The notes under the pieces are model-generated. The model saw only the letters and a program-made list of their open reading frames with translations, did not search any database and had not been told where the DNA came from. Shown piece by piece: positions 1 to 8,342 of a stretch of DNA of 64,000 nt (the stretch's first letter is position 1; every line of letters starts with the position of its first letter). Source of the stretch: Paenibacillus methanolicus. GTDB taxonomy: Bacteria > Bacillota > Bacilli > Paenibacillales > Paenibacillaceae. The position numbers were made by a program, and so were the translations under genes. The stretch is taken from NCBI RefSeq assembly GCF_008124765.1, contig NZ_VNHS01000008.1, positions 310,001 through 374,000 on the forward strand. Direction: 5' to 3'.

Positions 1-1878
1 GGCAGCGTCTTCGATCTGCACCTGAAGCAGCGTGCGCGATTCCGGATTCATCGTCGTCTCCCACAATTGATCGGGATTCATCTCGCCGAGTCCCTTGTAC
101 CGCTGCAGCTCGAACTGCTTGCCGAATTCCTTCAAATAATTCTGCAGCTGTTCGTCCGTCCACGCGTAGCGAACCGTCTCAAGCTTGCCCGATTTGCGCG
201 TGATCTTGTACAGCGGCGGCTGGGCGATGTAGACCCGGCCCATATCGATGAGCGGCTTCATATATCGGTAGAAGAAGGTCAGCAGCAGCACCTGAATGTG
301 GGCGCCGTCCGTGTCGGCATCCGTCATGATGATGATTTTATTGTAATTGCACGATTCCGAGTCGAACTCCGATCCGACGCCCGCCCCGATCGTGGCGATG
401 ATCGCTTTGTATTCGTCGTTCTTCAAAATATCGACGAGCTTCGCCTTCTCCGGGTTCATCGGCTTGCCCTTCAGCGGCAGAATCGCTTGATGCTTGGAGT
501 CGCGCCCTTGCTTGGCCGAACCGCCGGCGGAATCGCCTTCGACGATGAACAGCTCGTTGCGCGTATAGTCCTTCGACTGCGCCGGCGTCAACTTGCCGCC
601 GAGATTGGAGCTCTCGCTCTTCTTCTTGCCGCTGCGTATCTCGTCGCGCGCCTTGCGTGCCGCTTCGCGCGCCCGCGAAGCCTGAACGGCTTTTTTCACC
701 AGCTGCTGCGCGATTTGCGGATTCTCTTCCAGGAATACCTGCATTTTGTCCGATACGACCGCGTCCACGGCGCTTCTCGCGCTTGCGCTGCCGAGCTGGT
801 CCTTCGTCTGGCCGACGAATTCGACCTCCGCCATCTTAATGTTGATGACCGCCATCATGCCTTCGCGCAAATCGTTGCCTTCGAGATTCTTTTCCTTCTC
901 CTTCAGCATTGCGGTCTTGCGCGCATAATCGTTCATGACGCGGGTGAACGCCGTCTTGAAGCCCGTCTCGTGCGTGCCGCCGCCGCGGGTCGGAATCGAA
1001 TTGACGAACGAAGCGATCGTCTCGGTGTAGCCGTCGTTGTACTGCATCGCGATCTCGACTTCGATCTCGTCGCGTTCCGACGCGAAGTGAATGACGTCGT
1101 GCAGCACCGTCTTGTCTTCGTTCAAGAATTGGACGAATTGACGCGCGCCCCCTTCGTAGTGGAAGACATCTTCCTTGCCGGCGCGATCGTCCTTCACCGT
1201 GACTTTAAGACCGGAGTTCAAGAATGCGATCTCCTGCAGCCGCTCGGATAACGTCTCGTAGTTGATCGTCGTATTGCCGTGGAACACGCGCGCGTCGGGC
1301 TTGAACGTGACTTTCGTGCCCGTCCGGTTCGTATTGCCCGTCACGACCAAGCCGGTCGTCGGCTCGCCGACATGTTCCTTACCCGCGTCGTCTACCCAAT
1401 ACTCGAAGCGCTGCTTATGTATCTTGCCGTCCCGGAATATCTCGACTTCCAGCCATTCGGAGAGCGCGTTCGTGACGGATGCGCCGACGCCGTGCAAACC
1501 GCCGGATTTCTTATATCCGCCGCCGCCGAACTTGCCTCCGGCGTGCAGCATCGTGAATACAACCTGCGGCGTAGGGATGCCGGTCTTGTGCATGCCGGTC
1601 GGAATCCCCCTGCCGTTATCGCGAACCGTGATGGACTGGTCCTTATGGATGACGACGTCGATCGCGGAGCAAAATTTCGCCAAATGCTCGTCGACCGCGT
1701 TGTCGACGATCTCCCAGACGAGATGATGCAGCCCCGAGGTGGTTGTACTGCCGATGTACATCCCGGGCCGTTTACGGACAGCGGTAAGACCTTCCAGCAC
1801 CTGAATGTCGCCTTCGTCATAGTTGCGATTGGCCGCAGAAGTCGCCTCCCCCGCAAACGTATTCAACTGCTCTGTCAT
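1..1878 (-). CDS. parE: DNA topoisomerase IV subunit B (ParE), C-terminus cut by window edge
   Basis: ATPase subunit of topoisomerase IV, which with ParC decatenates daughter chromosomes. The reading frame runs off the left edge after 626 codons; the family is about 650 residues, so only some 30 C-terminal residues are missing. Visible are the GHKL ATPase region near the start (VLEGLTAVRKRPGMYIGS, DNGRGIP, GGLHGVGASVTNALS) and the Toprim motifs FIVEGDSAGGSAKQGRD and MTDADTDGAH. ParE is preferred over GyrB because of the SGKKKSESSNLGGKLTPA segment and the FLEENP...LVKKA helix, both as in Bacillus ParE. The ATG at 1878 is preceded by AGGGGGA. parC would be expected beyond the left edge. Confidence 0.93.
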   Translation of the reverse strand, partial: MTEQLNTFAGEATSAANRNYDEGDIQVLEGLTAVRKRPGMYIGSTTTSGLHHLVWEIVDNAVDEHLAKFCSAIDVVIHKDQSITVRDNGRGIPTGMHKTGIPTPQVVFTMLHAGGKFGGGGYKKSGGLHGVGASVTNALSEWLEVEIFRDGKIHKQRFEYWVDDAGKEHVGEPTTGLVVTGNTNRTGTKVTFKPDARVFHGNTTINYETLSERLQEIAFLNSGLKVTVKDDRAGKEDVFHYEGGARQFVQFLNEDKTVLHDVIHFASERDEIEVEIAMQYNDGYTETIASFVNSIPTRGGGTHETGFKTAFTRVMNDYARKTAMLKEKEKNLEGNDLREGMMAVINIKMAEVEFVGQTKDQLGSASARSAVDAVVSDKMQVFLEENPQIAQQLVKKAVQASRAREAARKARDEIRSGKKKSESSNLGGKLTPAQSKDYTRNELFIVEGDSAGGSAKQGRDSKHQAILPLKGKPMNPEKAKLVDILKNDEYKAIIATIGAGVGSEFDSESCNYNKIIIMTDADTDGAHIQVLLLTFFYRYMKPLIDMGRVYIAQPPLYKITRKSGKLETVRYAWTDEQLQNYLKEFGKQFELQRYKGLGEMNPDQLWETTMNPESRTLLQVQIEDAA

Positions 1879-2051
1879 ACACGTCCCCCTTATCTGTTCA
1901 AAGCAGACTGCTGGCACGGTTCGCCGATCGCGAGGCACTCCCCTCGACATCTTGGCGTTCCCGTTCCCGCTCAGTCAGCTCTGCTTAAATGACGACGGCT
2001 GCGCCCGGCTTCCCGCCTGGCACAGCTGCTCTACCGTCACTTCAAGCTATT

Positions 2052-3038
2052 TTAATTCAAAATATCCTGTTTCGTAAAGACAAGGAACGAAACGACGATG
2101 CTTATGGCCGCCCAAATCGCCAACACCGTTAGCGAAAACGGCAGCGACATGCCGGCGATCGGAGGCGGCGAGCCGTTCATGTACATCGTCAAATCGAGGT
2201 TCACCGAAAAGAAATATTTGGCGCTTTCCCACGACGACGCCATGTTGCCGAGGATCGTGCCGGTGATGACCGCCGCCATCATCGTGACGATGCTCGCCGC
2301 CGTCCCGCGCAACAGCACGGACACCATGAGCGCCAGCAAAGCGACCGTCATGGAGGAAAACCAGATCAACCCGCCTTGCATGATCATGTACTGCCATTGC
2401 GGGATAGCATGCACGTTCGTGCTGTCTACCTGCGCGCCGGACACGTCGAAGCCGGTGAATACCGGGGCATCCCAGCCCTCATAGCCGAAGAAAACGCCGG
2501 ATATTAAATAGCAGAGCACGAAGCTCGTCACGACGATTAATGACACGTAGAGCATCATGGCCAATATTTTGCTGAGCAGGATCTTCCATCTGCGGACCGG
2601 CCTTGTCAGCAGCATCTTAATCGTACCCGTCGTTCGCTCGCCCGATACGAGGTCGGAAGCGATCGCAAGCACGAGCAGAGGATAAAACAGCGTGACCGAC
2701 CCGGACATGAAGCCGCGCGTGAACGTAATCGCGTCGGGCGTGCTCGGATTGACGTCCCGGTCCAAATAATACTGCAGTTGCTGAACGGCGATTCTGCGGT
2801 ACCGCTTCCATTCTTCCGGGACGCTATCGCTCGCCAGCGTGCTCTGGTAGTCGTTGATCTGGTTCATGACCTGGTTGCGCCAATCTTTGAAATTCTGGGC
2901 GTTCGTCTGCGAAATCCGCATTTGGGCATACGTAAAAATCGGAATTAGAATGATCAAAACGAGAACGACGACGTAAAAGCGTTTTTTCCTCCAAATTTTG
3001 AGCGTCTCGTTCTGTACGAGCGGCAGCAGCCTATCCAA
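2052..3038 (-). CDS. ABC-2 type transporter permease
   Basis: Membrane component (328 residues) of an ABC exporter. A short cytoplasmic N-terminus (NETLKIWRKKRF) leads into a first membrane helix at about residues 21-38, then a long polar extracytoplasmic loop, and about five more helices in the C-terminal half. The cytoplasmic segment GERTTGTIKMLLTRPVRRW is typical of the ABC-2 family (NatB/BcrB-like). The start overlaps the stop of the upstream ATPase gene by 8 bp, so the two are translationally coupled. Substrate unknown; antibiotic, lipid or Na+ export are possibilities for this family, none shown here. Confidence 0.87.
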   Translation of the reverse strand: MDRLLPLVQNETLKIWRKKRFYVVVLVLIILIPIFTYAQMRISQTNAQNFKDWRNQVMNQINDYQSTLASDSVPEEWKRYRRIAVQQLQYYLDRDVNPSTPDAITFTRGFMSGSVTLFYPLLVLAIASDLVSGERTTGTIKMLLTRPVRRWKILLSKILAMMLYVSLIVVTSFVLCYLISGVFFGYEGWDAPVFTGFDVSGAQVDSTNVHAIPQWQYMIMQGGLIWFSSMTVALLALMVSVLLRGTAASIVTMMAAVITGTILGNMASSWESAKYFFSVNLDLTMYMNGSPPPIAGMSLPFSLTVLAIWAAISIVVSFLVFTKQDILN

Positions 3039-4047
3039 TGCTTTCTCCCTCCGTCATTCGCAAAAATAGCTCTTCGAGCGTGGGAGCGACATGCTGCACC
3101 GATCGGATGCCGATTCCGACGCGCACCGCTTTCTCAACCAAGTCCTGAATACGGCCTGCCGGCATCTGCGCTACGATCGGCTCCTTCATCGGCGCCAAGA
3201 TTCCCTCTTCAATTTGATGCTCGTCGTTCGCGACCAGACGGACGCCTTCCTCAGCCAGCAGCCTCCGGCCTGCTTCGGTCTGATCGAATTGCCAAACCAC
3301 GTAGCTACCCGCTTGCGCGACGAGCTCGTCCACCGTGCCGACGGCCCTGACCCGCCCATGGCTAATAATGGCGACGCGATCGCACATGAGCTGGATTTCG
3401 CTCAGCAGATGGCTGGAGATAAACAGGCTCATCCCTTGACCCGCCAGCGAGCGAATAAACTCGCGAAGCTCCTTGATCCCTTTCGGGTCCAAGCCGTTCG
3501 TCGGTTCGTCCAATATGAGCAGCTTCGGCCTGCCGAGCAGCGCTTGAGCGATGCCTAGTCGCTGGCGCATGCCGAGCGAATACGTCTTCACTTTATCGTG
3601 AATCCGCTGTTCCAAGCCCACGATCGCGACAACCTCGTCGATCCGGTCTCTCCCGATGCCCGGCTGCATGCGGGCGAAATGCTCCAGGTTCTCCCATCCG
3701 CTCATATAGCTGTATACTTCCGGATTCTCCACGATGCAGCCGACGTGGCGAAGCGCCTCCTCGGGATGCCGATGAACGTTGAAGCCCCCGATTTCGATCG
3801 CGCCCGCCGTCGGTTTGATGAGGTCGACCAGCATGCGGATCGTCGTCGTTTTGCCGGAACCGTTCGGTCCGAGAAACCCGAATATTTCGCCTGCGCGCAC
3901 GTCGAAAGAAACGTCGTGAATGATCATTTTGCCGCGGATGCTCTTCTTGATGCCTCTTACGGACAGCACCTTCTCCGGCTGGATGTCGCGACGGACTGCC
4001 GGCTCGGTTAAGGGCCTAAGCGGCGGAGCGTCTGTTACGGAAGTCAT
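3031..4047 (-). CDS. ABC transporter ATP-binding protein
   Basis: Nucleotide-binding subunit (338 residues) partnering the ABC-2 permease encoded immediately downstream. Walker A is GPNGSGKT at residues 60-67, the ABC signature SLGMRQR at 157-163, Walker B LLILDEP at 176-182, and the switch histidine lies in SSHLLSE. The protein carries a proline-rich N-terminal extension of about 25 residues and a C-terminal regulatory tail of about 100 residues, as in BcrA/NatA-type exporters. It starts 45 bp after the SGNH hydrolase gene, so the three genes probably form one transcript. Confidence 0.9.
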   Translation of the reverse strand: MTSVTDAPPLRPLTEPAVRRDIQPEKVLSVRGIKKSIRGKMIIHDVSFDVRAGEIFGFLGPNGSGKTTTIRMLVDLIKPTAGAIEIGGFNVHRHPEEALRHVGCIVENPEVYSYMSGWENLEHFARMQPGIGRDRIDEVVAIVGLEQRIHDKVKTYSLGMRQRLGIAQALLGRPKLLILDEPTNGLDPKGIKELREFIRSLAGQGMSLFISSHLLSEIQLMCDRVAIISHGRVRAVGTVDELVAQAGSYVVWQFDQTEAGRRLLAEEGVRLVANDEHQIEEGILAPMKEPIVAQMPAGRIQDLVEKAVRVGIGIRSVQHVAPTLEELFLRMTEGESIG

Positions 4048-4092
4048 AGGCAGCCTCCTGTCACTAATGGGATCGGTATGGCGGTCATGCGC

Positions 4093-4923
4093 TCAGCGAA
4101 GCGACTGAACGACACGCGTCGCAATCTGCTCGTAGCCGAGATGGTTCGGATGAAAATGGTCCGACGACAGATAAAGATCGCTCGCGTTCTCGAACAAATC
4201 GTACGTCGGCACGATAGTCATATTATCGTAACGGTGCAAAATGTCGTACACCTGCTGATTCCACTGTTGAATATAGGGGCTTCCGACGCGAAGATCCTCC
4301 ATCTCGTAGAAAGGATTGAACAGCCCCACGTATACGACGTGCGCGTTCGGATTCAGCGCGTGAATTTGCTCGATGACCGCTTCGAAGCGTTGGAGCCCTT
4401 CGGGCATGCCCGCTTTCAATTTCTCCAGGTCGAACTGGCCCGTCGCTTCGCTCGCTTTCTCGCCGGTTACCGATTGGAACAAATCGTTGCCGCCGATCGT
4501 GAACAAGACGAGATTCGCCTGCTGGATCGTATACTGATACCCTTTGTTCGTTCGGAGCGATTCGGCCAATTCATCGGCTCGCAGGCCGTTAACCGCCAAA
4601 TTATTGTTCAACCGAACCGGGATGCCCCACTTGTCCCTCAGCATGGCCACCACTTGTTTAACATAACCCTGCCCTTCGTCATCGCCGAAGCCCTTCGTCA
4701 GCGAATCGCCGATCGCGGTTATTCGAATCTCGCTGCTTTCGGAAAGCGGCTTCTTGGCCGGAAGCTCGGCTTGCGGCGATTGGATCGGAGTGTGCTCCGG
4801 CGAAGGCCAGACCAAGTCCTTGACGGCATAGCCGAACCCGGCGACCAGCAGCGCCGTCGACAATAGCGCCGCAAGACCAACGACTCTCCATAATGTATCG
4901 GAAGACGTACGCTTATTTTCCAT
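4093..4923 (-). CDS. Membrane-anchored SGNH/GDSL hydrolase (YpmR-like)
   Basis: Predicted ester hydrolase of the SGNH family, 276 residues. An N-terminal hydrophobic helix (about residues 13-33) without an obvious cleavage site suggests an anchored extracytoplasmic enzyme. Catalytic blocks are present: GDSL with nucleophile Ser74 (AIGDSLTKGFG), the oxyanion asparagine in GGND (144-147), and the Asp255/His258 pair in SDHFHPNHLGY. Closest remembered relative is Bacillus YpmR, a lipase/acylhydrolase-like protein of unknown substrate. It is the first gene of a probable three-gene unit with the ABC exporter, which suggests work on an exported lipid or cell-wall substrate (inference). Confidence 0.85.
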   Translation of the reverse strand: MENKRTSSDTLWRVVGLAALLSTALLVAGFGYAVKDLVWPSPEHTPIQSPQAELPAKKPLSESSEIRITAIGDSLTKGFGDDEGQGYVKQVVAMLRDKWGIPVRLNNNLAVNGLRADELAESLRTNKGYQYTIQQANLVLFTIGGNDLFQSVTGEKASEATGQFDLEKLKAGMPEGLQRFEAVIEQIHALNPNAHVVYVGLFNPFYEMEDLRVGSPYIQQWNQQVYDILHRYDNMTIVPTYDLFENASDLYLSSDHFHPNHLGYEQIATRVVQSLR

Positions 4924-5128
4924 CTCTCTATCCCCCTTTTGCCTTCCCCAAGAAAAAAACGGTCAAAAAAACGAAAGTTATGCCGAAAAAAGCAGTCTTG
5001 TCTTCTAAAATAATGCTTTCACAAAAAATTTGCAAATCGTTCCTGTTCAGGAAAGCCCATTAATGCATGATGAGCAGCTTGGTCCGCGCTTAAGTGCAGC
5101 TATGAATGCGAACTATGATAGGCGAAAC

Positions 5129-5156
5129 GTCTTGGATCCCCCTTAGGAGTCAAGAC
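5129..5156. other. Short hairpin in the SGNH/purT intergenic gap
   Basis: The 298-bp gap 4924-5221 holds the purT terminator and, further left, an imperfect hairpin with arms GTCTTG and CAAGAC around a 16-base loop. It has no following T-run on either strand, so it is not a convincing terminator. A weak minus-strand promoter for the SGNH gene may lie near 5005-5035 (TTGCAA, 17 bases, TATTTT), but the match is poor. No coding sequence was seen in the gap. Confidence 0.25.
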
Positions 5157-5171
5157 AAACGTCTTCGACGC

Positions 5172-5200
5172 AAAAAAACAGAGCCCCCGAAGGGACTCTG
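5172..5200 (-). terminator. Rho-independent terminator of purT
   Basis: On the minus strand a 9-bp stem (CAGAGTCCC / GGGGCTCTG, one G-U pair) with a TTCG tetraloop is followed by seven T residues, about 20 bp after the purT stop codon. Confidence 0.9.
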
Positions 5201-5221
5201 AACACTGTTTATCAAAAATGC

Positions 5222-6400
5222 TTATTCGTATACGATGCGCAGCGATTCGGCGGCTTGCTTGGCCGTCGCGCGCGCCTGCTCCGTCGATGCCGCCGTGCTC
5301 AGGGCGACGGCCATCCGACGTCCCGGCTTCGTAACCGGCTTGCCGAATACGCGTACTTGCGTGCTTGGCAGCGCCAGCGCTTCATCCAGTCCGCCGATCC
5401 GGAACGAATCGGAATCGCGGTCCGCTTTCAGCGTGTGAGAGGCGCCCGGCGTCAACAGTCGCACATTAGGGATCGGATAACCGAGAATCGCCCGAGCGTG
5501 CAGCGCGAATTCCGATAGATCCTGGGTCGCCATCGTGACCATGCCGGTATCATGCGGACGCGGCGATACTTCGCTGAACAGCACGCCGTCTCGGGTCAGG
5601 AACAACTCGACGCCATAAATCCCGTAACCGCCCAGCTCGTCCGTCACCGCCTTCGCGATCGCCTCGGCTTGAGCGATCTGCTCCTGCGTCATCTCGTGCG
5701 GCTGCCACGATTCGATATAGTCGCCATCCTTCTGCACGTGGCCGATCGGCGCGCAGAACGTCGTGCCCGACGCCGATCGAACGGTTAGCAGCGTAATTTC
5801 GGATTCGAAATAAACGAATCCTTCCACGATGACCCGCTGCTTCTTCGCGCGGCCGCCGTCCATGGCGTACTGCCAGCACGCCTCGATGTCCGCCTCCGTC
5901 TTGCATACGCTCTGGCCTTTGCCCGAGGAGCTCATGATCGGCTTGATTACGCACGGCGTGCCGAGCGCGGCAACCGCTTCGCGCAGTTCATCGAGCGAAT
6001 CCGCGAACCGGTATGGCGCGGTCGGAAGCGCCAACGACTCCGCCGCCAGTCGGCGAATGCCTTCGCGGTCCATCGTCAGCAGCGCGGCGCGCGCGGTAGG
6101 TACGACCCGGAACCCTTCCTTCTCCAGCTCGACGAGCGCGCTTGTCGCGATTGCCTCGATTTCGGGCACGATCAGGTCCGGCTTCTCGGTCAGAATGAGA
6201 TCGCGCAGCGCGGCGGCATCCAGCATGTCGATCACGTAATGGCGGTGGGCGACCTGCATGGCCGGCGCGTTCTCGTAGCGATCGACGGCGATCGTCTCGA
6301 CGCCGAGACGCTGCGCTTCGATGACGACTTCCTTGCCGAGCTCGCCGGAGCCGAGCAGCATCATTTTGCGCGCGCGCGGGGAAAGCGGTGATCCGTACAT
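5222..6400 (-). CDS. purT: Formate-dependent phosphoribosylglycinamide formyltransferase (GAR transformylase 2)
   Basis: ATP-grasp enzyme of purine synthesis that uses formate and ATP to formylate GAR, bypassing the folate-dependent PurN step. The 392-residue length is normal. Recognisable are the N-terminal [11 protein letters not shown] nucleotide-binding turn, the ATP-grasp segment [16 protein letters not shown], and the metal/ATP-binding region [28 protein letters not shown] strong AGGAGGT ribosome-binding site precedes the ATG. The gene follows the ABC exporter pair by 109 bp and has its own terminator; it may be transcribed alone from a weak promoter in that gap. It is far from other purine genes. 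Confidence 0.95.
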   Translation of the reverse strand: MYGSPLSPRARKMMLLGSGELGKEVVIEAQRLGVETIAVDRYENAPAMQVAHRHYVIDMLDAAALRDLILTEKPDLIVPEIEAIATSALVELEKEGFRVVPTARAALLTMDREGIRRLAAESLALPTAPYRFADSLDELREAVAALGTPCVIKPIMSSSGKGQSVCKTEADIEACWQYAMDGGRAKKQRVIVEGFVYFESEITLLTVRSASGTTFCAPIGHVQKDGDYIESWQPHEMTQEQIAQAEAIAKAVTDELGGYGIYGVELFLTRDGVLFSEVSPRPHDTGMVTMATQDLSEFALHARAILGYPIPNVRLLTPGASHTLKADRDSDSFRIGGLDEALALPSTQVRVFGKPVTKPGRRMAVALSTAASTEQARATAKQAAESLRIVYE

Positions 6401-6477
6401 AAAGAAAAGAACCTCCTGGAATGGCGCCCGGACCGCAAGCCATGTAAGGCGTGCCGATCCGGACGGCGTTTTCTTCC

Positions 6478-6506
6478 ATTGTGGAGGTTCCCGCTGTAAA
6501 AATCAA
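6478..6506 (-). promoter_or_regulatory. Possible purT promoter
   Basis: On the minus strand TTGATT, a 17-bp spacer and CACAAT lie about 80 bp upstream of the purT start codon. Both hexamers match the sigma-A consensus at only four of six bases, so read-through from the ABC exporter genes remains an alternative. Confidence 0.28.
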
Positions 6507-6509
6507 GAA

Positions 6510-8342
6510 TTATGCCGACAGAAAACGATACTGCGCTTCGATTAATCCATTGTACGTGCCGCCGTGTCGCATCAATTCGTCGTGCGTACCCTGCTCCACG
6601 ATGCGGCCGTGGTCGAGCACGACGATCCGGTCGGCGCCTCGAATGGTCGACAGCCGGTGCGCGACGATGAACGACGTGCGGCCTGCGAGCAGCTTTTTGA
6701 GCGCCTCCTGGATCTTCAGCTCGGTCTCGGTATCGATGCTCGCCGTCGCCTCGTCAAGAATGAGAATACGCGGATCGGCCAGCAGCGCCCGCGCGAACGA
6801 CAGCAGCTGGCGCTGTCCCATCGACAGCACGTTGCCTCGTTCCTGCACCTCCGTGTCGTACCCGTCCGGCAGGCTCATAATGAAATCATGGGCGTCCACC
6901 GCTCTCGCCGCTTCCAAAACTTCCGCGTCCGTCGCGTCCAGGCGGCCGAATCGGATGTTGTCCCGAATGGTGCCCGAGAAAATAAACGTATCCTGCAGCA
7001 CGACGCCGACTTGCGAGCGCAGGCTTTCGATCGTGACGCCGCGAATGTCCGTGCCGTCGATTTTGACCGCGCCTTCAACCGGATCGTAGAATCGGGACAA
7101 CAGGTTCATGATCGTGCTCTTGCCCGAGCCGGTATGACCGACGAGCGCGATCGTCTGCCCGGCTTTCACTTCGAGCGTGATGCCTTTCAGCGCGGGTCGC
7201 CCCTTCTCGTATTCGAACACCAAATTCTCGAAGGAGACGTCGCCCCGAATCGTCGCCAGCTTGCGCGCGCCCGGCAGCTCGCCGACGGTCGGCTTCTCGT
7301 CGATATACTCGAATATCCGCTCGGAGGAGGCCATCGCGATCAGCAGCTGCGCGTACATTTGGCCGAGCCGGTTGATCGGATCCCAGAAGTTGCCGATGTA
7401 GTTGGCGAAGCCGACCAGCACGCCGACCGTGATCGCGCCCGTCTGAATGAGATGGGAACCATACCAGAATAAGATGAGCGTGCCAACCGCGGAGGTAATC
7501 TCGATTACCGGTCCGAACGCTTGGTTGAGCGCGGACGCCTTGTTCCACGCTTTGATGTTGATGCTATTGATATGGTTGAAGAACGCGAAGTTCGCCTTCT
7601 CCTGCGTATACGCCTGCGTCACGCGCATCCCTTGGATCGATTCGTTCAAGTGGGAGTTGATCCGGGATTGCTTCATCCGAACATCCTGCCAGGCGAACCG
7701 GATGCGTTTGCGCAGCGACGTGGAGACGATGAACATGAGCGGCACCGTAATCATAATGGCCAGCCCCAGCTTGAAGTTCCACACGAGGAGAATGACGACG
7801 ATGCCGAGCAGCTGCACGCAGTCCATTAACAGGTTAACGACGCCGTTGGTGAACAGATCTTGCAGCGAGTTAACGTCGTTGGTCACCCGCACGAGCACGG
7901 AGCCCGCCGGCCGCTTATCGAAGAACCGGAATGACAGCCTCTGGATATGTCGGAACAAATCCTGGCGAAGGTCGTAAATGACCCGCTGCCCGATAATATT
8001 CGTATACTTGATGCGGAGCGTGTTCGCCCCCCACTGGATGACATACAACGCAAGCATGATGCCGGCGTACAAATACAGCTTCTGCATGCTCGGCTCGCCA
8101 ACCTCCGGCGCGATCGCTTCGTCGATCGCCACGATAATCAATGCCGGAATGGCCAGCCGCGTGGCCGTGCCGAGCACCATCATGACGAGCACGAGCGGCA
8201 GCATCTGCTTCGCGTATGGTTTCATATAACGGAATAATCGCGTGATTTGCGACCAGTTAAACGGTTTCTCGATCGCATCGTCGTCTTTGTAAATAAAACG
8301 TTCTCGATTGTCCGACCTTGCGGACTCTTCGCGCGAATTCAC
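6510..8342 (-). CDS. Heterodimeric ABC exporter subunit with consensus catalytic site (BmrD/YheH-like)
   Basis: Half-transporter of 610 residues with six predicted membrane helices in an ABC exporter fold (about residues 45-340) and a C-terminal ATPase domain. Walker A is GHTGSGKST (402-410), Walker B ILILDEA with the catalytic Glu531, but the signature is LSMGQ (506-510) rather than LSGGQ. The GTG start overlaps the TGA stop of the preceding exporter gene by 4 bp (8339-8342), so the two subunits are made together. Together they match the BmrC/BmrD and TM287/288 class of asymmetric multidrug exporters. Drug or lipid export is inferred from the family. Confidence 0.9.
   Translation of the reverse strand: MNSREESARSDNRERFIYKDDDAIEKPFNWSQITRLFRYMKPYAKQMLPLVLVMMVLGTATRLAIPALIIVAIDEAIAPEVGEPSMQKLYLYAGIMLALYVIQWGANTLRIKYTNIIGQRVIYDLRQDLFRHIQRLSFRFFDKRPAGSVLVRVTNDVNSLQDLFTNGVVNLLMDCVQLLGIVVILLVWNFKLGLAIMITVPLMFIVSTSLRKRIRFAWQDVRMKQSRINSHLNESIQGMRVTQAYTQEKANFAFFNHINSINIKAWNKASALNQAFGPVIEITSAVGTLILFWYGSHLIQTGAITVGVLVGFANYIGNFWDPINRLGQMYAQLLIAMASSERIFEYIDEKPTVGELPGARKLATIRGDVSFENLVFEYEKGRPALKGITLEVKAGQTIALVGHTGSGKSTIMNLLSRFYDPVEGAVKIDGTDIRGVTIESLRSQVGVVLQDTFIFSGTIRDNIRFGRLDATDAEVLEAARAVDAHDFIMSLPDGYDTEVQERGNVLSMGQRQLLSFARALLADPRILILDEATASIDTETELKIQEALKKLLAGRTSFIVAHRLSTIRGADRIVVLDHGRIVEQGTHDELMRHGGTYNGLIEAQYRFLSA

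Noticed and set aside
67-1251. Long plus-strand open frame of 394 codons
   Set aside because: It lies antisense to parE, whose protein is unmistakable. Long antisense frames are expected in GC-rich coding DNA, and it has no ribosome-binding site.
5988-6506. Minus-strand frame beginning in the purT leader
   Set aside because: It overlaps purT out of frame, and the start region lacks a ribosome-binding site. A short leader peptide was considered but has no attenuator-like structure behind it.
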